Origin: Palaemon carinicauda
Lineage: Eukaryota; Arthropoda; Malacostraca; Decapoda; Palaemonidae
Length of the DNA stretch: 64,000 nucleotides
Assembly (NCBI RefSeq): GCF_036898095.1
Contig: NC_090736.1
Coordinates: forward strand, 12,459,184 to 12,523,183
Direction of reading: 5' to 3'
Below the pieces are notes generated by a model. The model saw only the letters and a program-made list of their open reading frames with translations, was not told the DNA's origin and searched no databases. Of the stretch, positions 34,476 through 45,066 are shown piece by piece (position 1 is the first letter of the stretch; every line of letters begins with the position of its first letter). Made by a program: the position numbers and the translations under genes.

Positions 34476-35109
34476 CATCCTTAGTAGGAATGAAGTCTGT
34501 ATGAACAAAATTCTGGCTGGTTAAACTTTCTCAGGAGTTATCAGAGCACCTGGCCATGTATGGGAGCAAAGGTGATGACTTCACCAGTCTCCTAACAATC
34601 TATGTATAGGGATGCTATAGGTGTTATGTTAGGCTTTTACCAGGAAAAAATGGTCCATGGTTGCAAAAGAGCCTATATCCTCCTACAGGATATGTTAGAA
34701 TGTGTTCATTGGTATTACGGGATATAGGATCGAATACATTTTATCCATCCTCTCCCTTGTCAAGGAGGATGGGGAAGATACATCTTAACAGGTTCTATAA
34801 GTAAAGGAAAGTTGTTCAATTATGAACCTAACCTAAATCCGACATCCAGTCCAGCCTATAGCGGTCACAATTACTGTACCCCTAAGAGTGGTGAAAGAAA
34901 AAGAAAATTTGGGTAGACGGCCAGTCATTCTACCTTTCATTCTAGGCTTATATAGAAGTTTCTATCTTAGACATGCTTCCTGTCCAGTGAGGGAGGGAGC
35001 TAGGCTGGCTACACAACCTGCTAAGCAGCCATTATAGGGCCAAGTGCAAAGGTACCAAAGGATTTGTGGGTAAACTCCCCAGGTGATGGGAGGGAAAGGC
35101 TGTCTGGTA
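34476..35109. other. Intron 2 sequence, possibly the 3' part of an A-type DIRS copy
   Basis: It follows the ICR-like block at 34475, so by analogy to copy A it may be the element's 3' untranslated region. No recombinase or other coding motif is seen. Confidence 0.4.
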
Positions 35110-36465
35110 TTTTATCACCTACCTAGTCTGGATTTAGAAAAATGCAGTCAACGACTGATGTGTTGATACAACTGGAATCCTCTATTTGTGAAGCCTTTGC
35201 TCCCAAACAGCACCATATAACAGCCTTTTTTACCTTGAAAAGGTATATGATACTGCATGGAGATATGGTATACTTAAAACCATTCATGAATTGGAATTAC
35301 GAGGAGAGCTACCATTGTTCATTCAATCATTTGTTTCGCAGATTTTTTTCAAGTGAGAGAGGGGGAAACTCTATTTGAGAGGAAATGTCAGGAAGAAGGC
35401 ATTCCCCAGGGTATTGTGCTAAGTGTAACAGTATTTGCACTAACCTTGAATGGGATATCCTCCATCATTCCCAAAGATATTCTCTCAACATTATTTATAG
35501 ATGATCTCTCCATATCATTTGCTAGATATAGAATGTCGATGGTTGAGAGAAAACTGCAAATCTCAATTGACAAATTTATTCAGTGAGCTGATATGAATGG
35601 ATTTAAATTTTTGACAAGAAAAACTACTGTTGTCCATTTCAGTTGTATTCGGGGAGTACATCCAGATCCGGATATGTACATCAAAGGCCAACGGATCCCA
35701 TGTGTAATTGAGGCTAGACTTTTAGGATTGATATTTGACTGTAGGCTTACATGGGTTCCTCACTTGAGAGCTTTAAAAAGCTTTTAAAAGTTTTTTCCCA
35801 TACATCATGGGGGGCAGACTACAAAGCTATTGTAAAGTTTTAAAGTAATTAATTTCTTCAAAAATTAGTTATGGGTGTGAAATTTACTCCTCAGCCACCC
35901 CCAAGTCGACTAAAGATTTTAGGTTCTATACACCATACTGATATCAGATTGGCCACAGGAGCCTTTAGAACTTCACCAATCCCAAGCCTCCTTGTTGACG
36001 CTGTAGGGTTACCTTTCGACCTTTACTGAAAGTCTTCTGTTGTTTGGTATTGGTTTAGGTTACAAAGACTTAACTAACTCCTTTTATGGAACATGTTGCA
36101 GAACATAGGGAACTGACTTTTAAATATACTGATGGCTCCAAATCTGATGCTGGCATTGGATTTGGACTATACAGTAATGGTTTTAATTGTAGAGCTGCAC
36201 TTCCTTTAACAGCTTCCAAATTTACTGTCAAACTGTATAACATGTTAACCGCTACTGAGGAAATACTGTTGGAGGAGGAGGGTAATTTTACCATTTTAGT
36301 GATGTAAGGAGTGTCCTTCAAGCTTTGAAAGTTTTTTATTCGAGTAACCCTTTAGTTTTAACAATTTTACAATGGCTTTTTATTATTGGACAGTGGTATA
36401 ACAGTTCAATTTTGTTGGGTTCCAGCAGATGTAGGTGTGTCTGGGAATGATAAGATGATTAGAGT
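35110..36465 (+). pseudogene. LINE remnant with RT and RNase H
   Basis: Read through frameshifts, the plus strand gives SSICEAFAPKQHHITAFF, then GIPQGIVLSVTVFALTLNGI, the catalytic box TLFIDDLSISFA (F/Y-x-DD), and ADMNGFKFLTRKTTVVHF. An RNase H domain follows, with KYTDGSKSDAGIGFGLY and WVPADVGVSGND. RT plus RNase H in one frame points to the I/R1/LOA-like LINE groups. Several stops show it is dead. Confidence 0.87.
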
Positions 36466-36469
36466 GATA

Positions 36470-37185
36470 TTTTTTTTTTATTTCATCAGCATCATCTCCC
36501 CCTACGCCTATTAATGCAAAGGGCCTTGGTTAGATTTCGCCAGTCGTCTCTATCTTGAGCTTTTAATTCAATACTTCTCCATTCATCATCTCCTACTTCA
36601 CGCTTCTTAGTCCTCAGCCTTGTAGGCCTGGTTCTTCCAACTCTTCTAGTGCCTTGTGGAGCCCAGCTAAACAATTGGTGAACTAATCTCTCTTGGGGAG
36701 TGCAAAGAGCATACCCAAACCATCTCCATCTACCCCTCATCATGATCTCCACATATGGCACTCGAGTAATCTCTTGTTGTTTCATTTCTAATCCTGTCTG
36801 GATATTTAACTCCCAATATCCTTCTGAGGGATTTGTTCTCAAATCTACTAAATCTATTTGAGATTGTTTAATTGTCATACCATGACACATGTCCATATAG
36901 TAACACAGATCTCTCTAAACTGATATATAATTTGATTTTTATATGTAGTTTCAGGCGATTTGATTTCCAAATTTTACTTAACCTACCCATTGTCTGATTT
37001 GCTTTTTTCAATCTTTCACTAAACTAATTCTAAAGACCCTGTATTGGAGATCATAGTTCTTAGGTACTTGAATGATTCTACCTCATTAATCCTTTCTCCT
37101 TCCAATGATATTTCATCTTCCATTACATACTCCATTCTCATCATCTGTCTTTCTTCTATTTATCATGAGCCCAACCCCGTGTAAT
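36470..37185 (-). pseudogene. LINE C-terminal half, separated from its RT by copy D
   Basis: The minus strand reads GLMINRRKT, MEYVMEDEISLEGERINEVE, FKYLRTMISNTGS, RLKKANQTMGRLSKIWKSNR and then RWRWFGYALCTPQERLVHQL with PQGTRRVGRTRPTRL. This is the thumb and C-terminal tail of an RTE-like LINE. It ends at a T-run (36470-36482 on the plus strand), a poly-A tail for the minus strand. The upstream RT part continues at 43710, beyond copy D. Confidence 0.82.
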
Positions 37186-37226
37186 ATGATATTTTAATTA
37201 TAAAATAAATTTTTGAATATACTTAC

Positions 37227-37383
37227 CCGGTGAATATATAATAGCTGCAACTCTGCGGCTCGACAGACAACATACTAAAAAAACTCGCGAGCGATCGCTA
37301 TGCAGGTTGCGGGTGTGCCCACCAGCGCCAACTGTCGGCCAGATACCACTCTTGAATGTAAACAAAACCTTCAATTCTTCTCG
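37227..37383. repeat. Copy D left inverted terminal repeat
   Basis: Reverse complement of 43530-43688 with only scattered mismatches, including AGCGATCGCT. Confidence 0.94.
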
Positions 37384-37427
37384 TCCTGCTGCGTCTCTAT
37401 TGGGGAGGAAGGGAGGGTCATTTAATT

Positions 37428-37521
37428 TATATATTCACCGGGTAAGTATATTCAAAAATTTATTTTATAATTAAAATATCATTTTTAAATATTAAACTTA
37501 GCCGGTGAATATATAATAGCT
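37428..37521. repeat. Copy D internal complementary region (ICR)
   Basis: CACCGGGTAAGTATATTC to ATATC complements the left end, and ATTTTTAAATATTAAACTTA onward complements the right end. It reproduces the right-end variant AGTTTAATA specific to this copy. Confidence 0.95.
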
Positions 37522-37919
37522 GATTCACACCCAAGGAGGTGGGTAGAGACCAGAGTTAATATGTTTACAGCGTATAAGCTAAGAGTTTTTTCATTTTGAC
37601 AGTTATCAATATAACAAAACCAAAATAAATAGGTACCTGGTAAGGAAGTCGACTTAGACGATTACTCTGCCTTGTAAGTCTGTCTTCCTCACGGAGCCCA
37701 GCGATCCTCTTAGGATGCTGACAGACTCCCAGGAGCTGAAGTATCAAGGGCTGCAACCCATACAACAGGACCTCATCAAACCCCTAATCTGGGCGCTCTC
37801 AAGAAATGACTTTGACCACCCGCCAAATCAACCAGGATGCGAAAGGCTTCTTAGCCTTCCGTACAACCCAAAAAACAATATTAAAAACATTTCAAGAGAC
37901 AGATTAAAAGGATATGGAA

Positions 37920-39113
37920 TTAGGGAAGTGTAGTGGTTGAGCCCTCACCCACTACTGCACTCGCTGCTACGAATGGACCCAGTGTGTAGCAGTCCTCGTA
38001 AAGAGTCTGGACATCTTTCAAGTAAAATGAAGCGAACACTGACTTGCTTCTCCAAAAGGTCGCGTCCATGATACTTTGCAGAGATCTATTTTGCTTAAAG
38101 GCCACGGAAGTTGCTATAGCTCTAATTTCGTGCGTCTTAACCTTAAGCAAAGATCGGTCTTCCTCACTCAAGTGTGAATGAGCTTCTCGTATTAACAATC
38201 TGATAAAATATGACAAAGCATTCTTTGACATAGGTAAGGATGGTTTCTTAACCGAACACCATAACGCTTCAGATTTACCTCTTAAAGGCTTAGTACGAGC
38301 TAAATAGAACTTAAGAGCTCTAACGGGGCATAATACTCTCTCTAACTCGTTGCCTACGATCTTTGATAAGCTAGGAATATCAAAAGATTTAGGCCAAGGA
38401 CGAGAAGGCAGTTCATTCTTGGCTAGGAAACCAAGTTGAAGAGAACAAGAGGCTTTTTCTGTCGAAAAACCGATGTTCTTGCTGAAGGCATGAAGCTCAC
38501 TGACTCTTTTAGCTGAGGCCAAGCACACCAGGAAAAGAGTCTTAAGAGTGAGATCCTTCAGGGAGGCTGAATGTAAAGGCTCGAACCTGTCTGACATGAG
38601 GAATCTTAGGACCACGTCTAAATTCCATCCAGGTGTAGCCAAACGACGTTCCTTAGAGGTCTCAAAAGACTTAAGGAGATCTTGTAGATCTTTATTGTTG
38701 GAAAGATCTAAGCCTCTATGCCGGAAGACCGAAGCCAACATGCTCCTGTAGCCCTTAATCGTGGGAGCTGAAAGGGAGCGAACTCTTCTCAGATATAAGA
38801 GAAAGTCCGCAATTTGGGCTACAGAGGTACTGGACGAGGATACAGATACTGACTTGCACCAGTCTCGGAAGATTTCCCACTTCGATTGGTAAACTCTAAT
38901 GGTAGAAGCTCTCCTCGCTCTTGCAATCGCACTGGCTGCCTCCTTCGAAAAGCCTCTAGCTCTCAAGAGTCTTTCGATAGTCTGAAGGCAGTCAGACGAA
39001 GAGCGTGGAGGCTTTGGTGTACCTTCTTTACGTGTGGCTGACGTAATAGGTCTACTCTTAGAGGAAGACTTCTTGGAAAGTCTACCAGCCATCGAAGTAC
39101 CTCGGTGAACCAT
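37920..39113 (-). CDS. DIRS tyrosine recombinase, copy D (intact frame)
   Basis: 397 residues from the ATG at 39113 (MVHRGTSMAGRLSKK). The catalytic Arg in SASAKRVSELHAF style context (LASAKRVSELH), HEIR in KTHEIRAIATS, the Trp of ATFWRSKS and the nucleophilic Tyr of FASFYLKDVQ occupy the same positions as in copy C. The core-binding segment IRVYQSKWEIFRDWCK is conserved. It overlaps the end of the gag-pol frame by about 150 bases in another frame. No disabling change is seen. Confidence 0.94.
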   Translation of the reverse strand: MVHRGTSMAGRLSKKSSSKSRPITSATRKEGTPKPPRSSSDCLQTIERLLRARGFSKEAASAIARARRASTIRVYQSKWEIFRDWCKSVSVSSSSTSVAQIADFLLYLRRVRSLSAPTIKGYRSMLASVFRHRGLDLSNNKDLQDLLKSFETSKERRLATPGWNLDVVLRFLMSDRFEPLHSASLKDLTLKTLFLVCLASAKRVSELHAFSKNIGFSTEKASCSLQLGFLAKNELPSRPWPKSFDIPSLSKIVGNELERVLCPVRALKFYLARTKPLRGKSEALWCSVKKPSLPMSKNALSYFIRLLIREAHSHLSEEDRSLLKVKTHEIRAIATSVAFKQNRSLQSIMDATFWRSKSVFASFYLKDVQTLYEDCYTLGPFVAASAVVGEGSTTTLP

Positions 39114-42100
39114 TCTCTCGCGGGCCAGAGGGGAGCAACTAACGTCAACCTTGTCCCTTCGTGAGAGGCGAACTTCTGCAGTACCTTGTTGACAATCTTG
39201 AATGGTGGGAATGCGTAAAGGTCTAGGTGAGACCAGTCTAGGAGAAAGGCATCTATATGTATTGCTGCTGGGTCTGGGACTGGAGAGCAATAGATTGGAA
39301 GCCTCTTGGTCATCGAGGTTGCAAAGAGGTCTATGGTGGGTTGACCCCAAGTCGCCCAAAGCCTCTTGCACACATCCTTGTGGAGGGTCCATTCGGTTGG
39401 AATTACCTGACCTTTCCGACTGAGACAGTCTGCTAGAACGTTCAAGTCGCCCTGGATAAACCTCGTCACTAGGGAGATGCCTCGATCTCTTGACCAGATG
39501 AGCAGGTCCCTTGCGATCTCGTACAGTGTCAGAGAGTGGGTACCTCCTTGTTTGGAAATGTACGCCAAGGCTGTGGTGTTGTCCGAGTTGACCTCCACCA
39601 CTTTGTCTAGAAGGAGACTCTCGAAGCTTATCAAGGCCAGGTGAACTGCCAAAAGCTCCTTGCCGTTGATATGCATGCTCCTCTGACTTGAGGTCCACAG
39701 ACCTGAGCATTCCCGACCGTCCAGTGTCGCACCCCAACCCAAATCCGATGCGTCTGAGAAGAGAACGTGGTTTGGTTTCTGAACTGCTAGGGGAAGTCCC
39801 TCTCGTAGACTGATATTGTCTTTCCACCAATTCAGGCAAGTCTTTACTGTTTCGGAAATCGGGATCGAGACTGCCTCTAGCGTCTTGTCCTTTTTCCAGT
39901 GAAAAGCTAGATGGAATTGTAGAGGTCGGAGGTGTAGCCTTCCTAGCGAGACAAACTGCTCCAGGGATGATAGAGTTCCTATCAGACTCATCCAATTCCT
40001 GACTGAGCAACGTTCTCTCTTCAACATCCTTTGGATTACGAGCAGGGCTTGATCTATTCTGGGGGCCGACGGAAAAGCCCGAAAAACTGGACTGCGAATC
40101 TCCATCCCTAAATACAGAATAGTTTGGGATGGGATCAGCTGGGACTTTTCCAAGTTGACCAGAAGTCCCAATTCCTTGGTCAGATCTAAAGTCCAATTGA
40201 GATCCTTCAGACAGCGATGACTGGACGAGGCTCTGAGAAGCCAGTCGTCCAAATAAAGGGAGGCTCGGATACCCGATAAATGAAGGAATTTTGCTACATT
40301 CCTCATAAGCCTCGTAAACACGAGAGGAGCAGGACTTAGGCCAAAGCACAGGGCCCGAAACTGGTACACCACATTGTCGAACACAAATCTCAGAAAAGGT
40401 TGGGAATCTGAGTGAATGGGGATGTGGAAGTAAGCGTCTCTTAGGTCGAGAGAGACCATCCAGTCTCCCTTTCTGACCGCTGCTAAAACTGACTTCGTGG
40501 TCTCCATGGTGAACTTTGTCTTTGTGACAAAGACATTCAGAGCACTGACGTCTAGCACCGGTCTCCAACCTCCTGTCTTCTTCGGTACTAGGAAGAGACG
40601 GTTGTAAAACCCCGGTGATTGAAGGTCCGAGACTTTGACCACCGCTCCCTTCTCTAGCAAAAGAGACACTTCTAGTTTCAGGGCTTGTCTCTTTGCTTCC
40701 TCTCGGTACCTGGGAGAGAGATCGATGGGGGACGTCGCTAGAGGAGGTTTGCGTACAAATGGGATTTTGTACCCCTCTCTGAGCAACCTCACAGACTGTT
40801 GATCTGCGCCTCTCTTCTCCCAGGCTTGCCAGAAGTTCTTGAGTCTGGCACCTACTGCTGTCTGAAGCTGCGGGCAGTCAGACTCTGCCTCGCGAGGACT
40901 TGGTTCCTTTCCTCTCTTCCCTTCGGCACGAGTACTTCCCCTGCTGGGGGCTCTGCCACGAAAGGGCGGAATAAACCTGGACGCTGGAGTGTCTATCCTA
41001 GGTCTAGCAGACAAGGCAGACGAAGGGGTCCCTTTGCGAGCCGAGGACGCAACCAAGTCATGGGTGTCCTTCTGCACAAGGGACAACGATATTTCTTTAA
41101 CTAAAAGTTCAGGAAACAAGAACTTAGATAAAGGGGCAAAGAGTAGCTCAGATCGTTGACAGGGCGTCACTCCTGCTGACAGAAAAGAGCACAGAGACTC
41201 TCGTTTCTTTAGGACTCCTGACGTAAACGAGGCGGAGAGCTCGTTGGATCCATCGCGGATGGCCTTATCCATGCAGGACATGATGAGTAAGGAAACATCT
41301 CTATCGGCTGATGAGATTTTCCTACTCAGGGCTCCCAAACACCAGTCAAGGAAGTTAAAAACTTCAAAAGCCCTAAAGATGCCCTTAAGTAGATGGTCCA
41401 GGTCTGAGGATGACCAACTAATCTTCGAGCGTCTCATGGCTAGGCGGCGGGGAGAGTCTACAAGACTTGAGAAGTCGCCCTGGGCAGAGGCAGGAACTCC
41501 CAAGCCGGGAACTTCTCCCGTGGCATACCAGACGCTCGATCTAGACGAGAGTTTAGTTGGGGGGAAGGCAAAGGAAGTCTTCCCTAAACTCCTCTTGGTT
41601 TCTAACCAATCGCCTAACAGCCGTAAAGCTCTCTTGGATGAGCGAGAGAGAACGAGTTTTGTAAAGGCTGGCATGGCAGCAGGAACGCCTAAAACAAACT
41701 CAGACGGCGGCGAACGAGGAGCCACAGAGACAAAGTGTTCAGGGAACAACTCTTTAAAGATGAGCATGACTTTCTTAAAGTCCATAGATGGCGGAACTGC
41801 TCTAGGCTCATCAATGTCTGAAGGATGATCCTCAGGCTGAGGGTCAGCAACGTCCTCATCCGAAAGTTCATCTGATAACTGATGAGAAACAAGCAAAGGG
41901 GTAGGCAATGCTTGACACGCAGCGTCCGCCCGCACTGGTGCATAAGTGACGGAGCAGGACGCAGCGTCCTGAAACTGCTGAACAGTCTGGGAACTGTCAA
42001 CAACAACAACAGGTGTGTGAGGACGCACAGCGTCCACCCGAGACTGCTTAGACCGCCTGGGTTGTGCAGTCAAAACAACTCTAGGTTGCGGAGGTTGACG

Positions 42101-43330
42101 CACCGCGTCAAAACAAGTCAACTCTGATGGTTGGCGAACGTCCTGAACGTCACCAGGCGCATCAGTGAGTTGCTTAACGTCCACATTAGGTTGAAAGTCC
42201 ACACGAGACCGCATCGGGTGTGGTACAACCCCAACTGGTTGACGTGAACTGGCAACACCAACGTCAACAGGACGCACAACAGAACGCTTGGGTGGCTGAC
42301 GGCCAGGATCTCCATGAGATAAACGGCTAGGTTCTACGGAAACCTTCTCTGCGTTGTAATCTTCCATAAGGGACGCAAGCTTAGACTGCATGTCCTGCAG
42401 TATAACCCATTTAGGGTCTACGGTAACGGGTGCGGTAACAGCCGGGGTTAGCGTCTGAGACGGCACAACTTTGCCTTGCTTAGGCGGCGAGCAGTCATCC
42501 GATGACAGCAACGGGTCCGAACTGTCCCAATGACTACATCCGGGACGTTGGACCTGTCCTGAAGGGACCGACTTGCGTTTCAAAGGCCTAGAAACCTTGC
42601 TCCATGGTTTCTTGCGTGAAACGCCTTCGGAAGACGAGGTAAAAATGGGCTCTCTCGTCTTATGGTAGGGGCGATCTTGACGAGATACGCCTGATACCAT
42701 AGAGGGAACGTCTGTTCGCTGATCAAGGCCTCTCGAACCCATAAGTCGTACGACATTGCTTCTCCCCTGGGCTTGGGAGCTTGCAAGAGGTCCCGGACTA
42801 GGTGAACAACAGGGACGAACAGACGAACCCTCGGTCGCAACACTGTTCACAACACTTTGCGCACTAATCACTTTCCCACTTTCCGCCGTGGCACTGTGGC
42901 ACTTAAGTTCCTTCACGTCAGCCATGAGTTGATTACGGTCACTTGCTAACGCTTCAACCCTCTCCCCCAAGGCATGGATAGCACGCAACATGTCTTGCAT
43001 CGACGGTTCCTGAGTGCTAGAAGGGGGGTTAGGAACAACCACTACAGGGGAAGGATTAGGTTCAGGGGCATGTGGAGAGGAAAAATCTACGGACCTAGAA
43101 GAGCTTCTCCTTACCCTATCTCTCTCTAGTCTGCGTGTATACTTATCATATTCGATAAAATCGAATTCCGAAAGGCCCACGCATTCCTAACACCGATCTC
43201 CCAATTGACAGGTTTTACCCCGACAATTGGAACAAACAGTATGAGGGTCGAGAGAAGCCTTTGGAAGACGCCTATTACAGTCCCTAGCATTACACTTTCG
43301 AAACCTAGGTACTTGAGAAGGGTCAGCCAT
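38963..43330 (-). pseudogene. Copy D gag-pol fused in one frame (1405 open codons, two nonsense changes)
   Basis: Gag and pol share one frame here, unlike copies C and E. In C a GAAAGAAGAAAGG stretch lies near the gag end; D has lost 7 bases of it, which places RT in the gag frame. RT has SLDLRDAYFHIPI and YLDDWLLRASS. RNase H has LFSDASDLGWG, KELLAVHLA, NSDNTTALAY and VLADCLSR. The MT-like region includes PTIDLFATSMTKRLPIY and DLYAFPPF. From the natural ATG at 43330, a TAG in the Cys-rich motif (QLGDRC-stop-EC) interrupts after 47 codons. A TGA after FRLSKDS removes the last 48 or so residues compared with C, where this codon is CGA. The stretch between the stops is fully open. Confidence 0.9.
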
Positions 43331-43529
43331 TTTGAATTAGTCAAAGAAAATTCCAAAAACAATCCAAGTCATCAACAAATAATCCGATTCAATAAAGAGT
43401 TCAAGAGTTTATGTTGAGGAAAAACACCTGTACTGCGAAAGCTCAAACCAAAATAAAGTACTTCACCAAATATGATGGGAAAACTCCAGGTTCTACAGCG
43501 AGTATAAGTACGTCTTGTCGTCAACGTCG

Positions 43530-43688
43530 ACAGAGAAGAATTGAAGGTTTTGTTTACATTCAAGAGTGGTATCTGGCCGACAGTTGGCGCTGGTGGGCAC
43601 ACCCGCAACCTGCATAGCGATCGCTCGCGAGTTTTTTGAGTATGTTGTCTGTCGAGCCGCAGAGTTGCAGCTATTATATATTCACCGG
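43530..43688. repeat. Copy D right inverted terminal repeat
   Basis: Reverse complement of 37227-37383. The 21 bases from 43689 to 43709 are unique to this end. Confidence 0.94.
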
Positions 43689-43709
43689 CTAAGTTTAATA
43701 TTTAAAAAT

Positions 43710-43962
43710 TTCATGCATTCTGGTAAGCAAGCATTGCAAATCCTATAGTGTTCTGCTAATGACAGCATCACCAGCATACTGTAGGCCTGCAAATTTCCTA
43801 TTATCAATCCAGTCCAATCCTTCTCCACCATCTGCGACTGTTCTATGCATTACAAAATCCACAAGGAGGATAAACAATATAGGTGACAAAACATTCCCTT
43901 GGAGTACCCCGCTGTTAATTGTAAATTCATTATTTACTTTACAAATTATATTTTTTTTTCCA
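43710..43962 (-). pseudogene. LINE RT fragment interrupted by copy D
   Basis: The minus strand gives LTINSGVLQGNVLSPILFIL, then FVMHRTVADGGEGLDWI, LQYAGDAVIS (the RT active-site region, YADD changed to YAGD) and LLTRMHEI. The text breaks off at copy D and resumes at 37185. Upstream of 43962 the frame is lost in AT-rich DNA. Confidence 0.82.
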
Positions 43963-44195
43963 TAATTTTTTTTTTTTTTTAAATCTCACCATGATTTTCA
44001 TTCACTTTTTTTTTTTTCAATCCCTAGTTATCATAGTGCTCCCTAGGGTCAGTTAGTTTAGTTGAGATTGGTATCATTTAGTAAGACTCTGAGCTATTCC
44101 TGGTCAAAACAAGTTCTTTACATATTTCTTAAATAAGAATATAAATTCAATCCAAATTGGCAACTATACTTTTAAAACCATAGCTGTAAAAATAC

Positions 44196-44356
44196 CTTCT
44201 CTGCAATGAATCCCAAATTCTTGCACTTTTCCACATATTCGTCTCTAGATTTGGTCGAGTTATTTGTAACATAGAATACTTTTTTGCCTAAGGCGTGTAA
44301 CTTGTTTAGGGCCTCGTTAGCTTGTCCGATGATTTTATCACCAGTCCACAAAACAC
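44196..44356 (-). CDS. Phosphatase exon 2 (motif I end and motif II)
   Basis: The exon completes the DCDG nucleophile loop with VLWTGDKIIGQANEALNKL, and carries HAD motif II in KKVFYVTNNSTKSRDEY (residues 54-69). The wording VLW.GD...GA.E.L..L...GK...YVTNNS.KSR is diagnostic of PGP/PDXP phosphatases. The acceptor is GCAG and the donor AAG|GTATTT. Length 161 fits phase 1 in, 0 out. Confidence 0.95.
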
Positions 44357-44757
44357 CTGCAAAAGAAACATACACTTCTTTTAATCATTGCATTACACTT
44401 CATTTTTGATGGAATTGTACAATGTATACCTATTTCATGATCAATTCCTTTAAAAAGATAATTAGGTGAGATTCAAAAATAGGAAAGTCGCAAAATAGTA
44501 AATAAGAGAGATACTATGAAGTTGTTACATAGAGATAAAAAAGCATTGATAGCAGAATCAGAGGAAGAGGTCGTAGAAATATTTGAGCAATTGAAGAGTG
44601 TAATAGAAAAGATAGCCGAAACCAATGAAAGCAAAACCTCACTTATTATGGCATAGAAAGAATTAAAGGATAAAGTAAATGGTTCAATACTTCAATATAG
44701 GAGGATTTTGTTATAAGTATATACAAGATGCACCTGCCAGTAATCATAGCCCTACTC
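44357..44757. other. Intron 1 sequence, nothing recognised
   Basis: AT-rich intronic DNA between exon 2 and the TTAA-flanked element, with no supported feature. Confidence 0.5.
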
Positions 44758-45066
44758 TTAACCCTTTTACCCCCAAAGGACGTACTGGTACGTTTCACAA
44801 AACTCATCCCTTTACCCCCATGGACATACCGGTATGTCCTTGCAAAAAACTGCTATTTATATTTTTTTTGCATATTTTTGATAATTTTTTGAGAAACTTC
44901 AGGCATTTTCCAAGGGAATGAGACCAACCTGACCTCTCTACGATGGAAATTAAGGCTGTTAGAGCAATTTAAAAATAATATACTGCAAAATGTGCTTGAA
45001 AAAAAAAATAACCCCTGGAGGTTAAGGGTTGGAAAGTTCCAAATAGCCTGGGGGTAAAAGGGTTAA
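44758..45066. mobile_element. piggyBac-like MITE with TTAA at both ends
   Basis: The 309-base block begins TTAACCCTTTTACCCCCA and ends with the reverse complement TGGGGGTAAAAGGGTTAA. TTAA target sites and ends starting CCC are the signature of the piggyBac superfamily. A diverged second copy of the end motif (CCCTTTACCCCC) lies 45 bases inside. There is no coding capacity, so it is non-autonomous. Confidence 0.85.

Larger units (their letters stand above)
37186..43709 (-). mobile_element. DIRS-like retrotransposon copy D (main family, best preserved)
   Basis: The copy is 6524 bases long with terminal repeats 37227-37383 and 43530-43688, an ICR at 37428-37521, an unbroken recombinase frame and a 1405-codon gag-pol frame. 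It is inserted inside a LINE reading frame, so both borders can be placed: ATGATATTTT on the left and TTTAAAAAT on the right. No target duplication is present. It lies in intron 2 in the same sense as the phosphatase gene. Confidence 0.96.
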
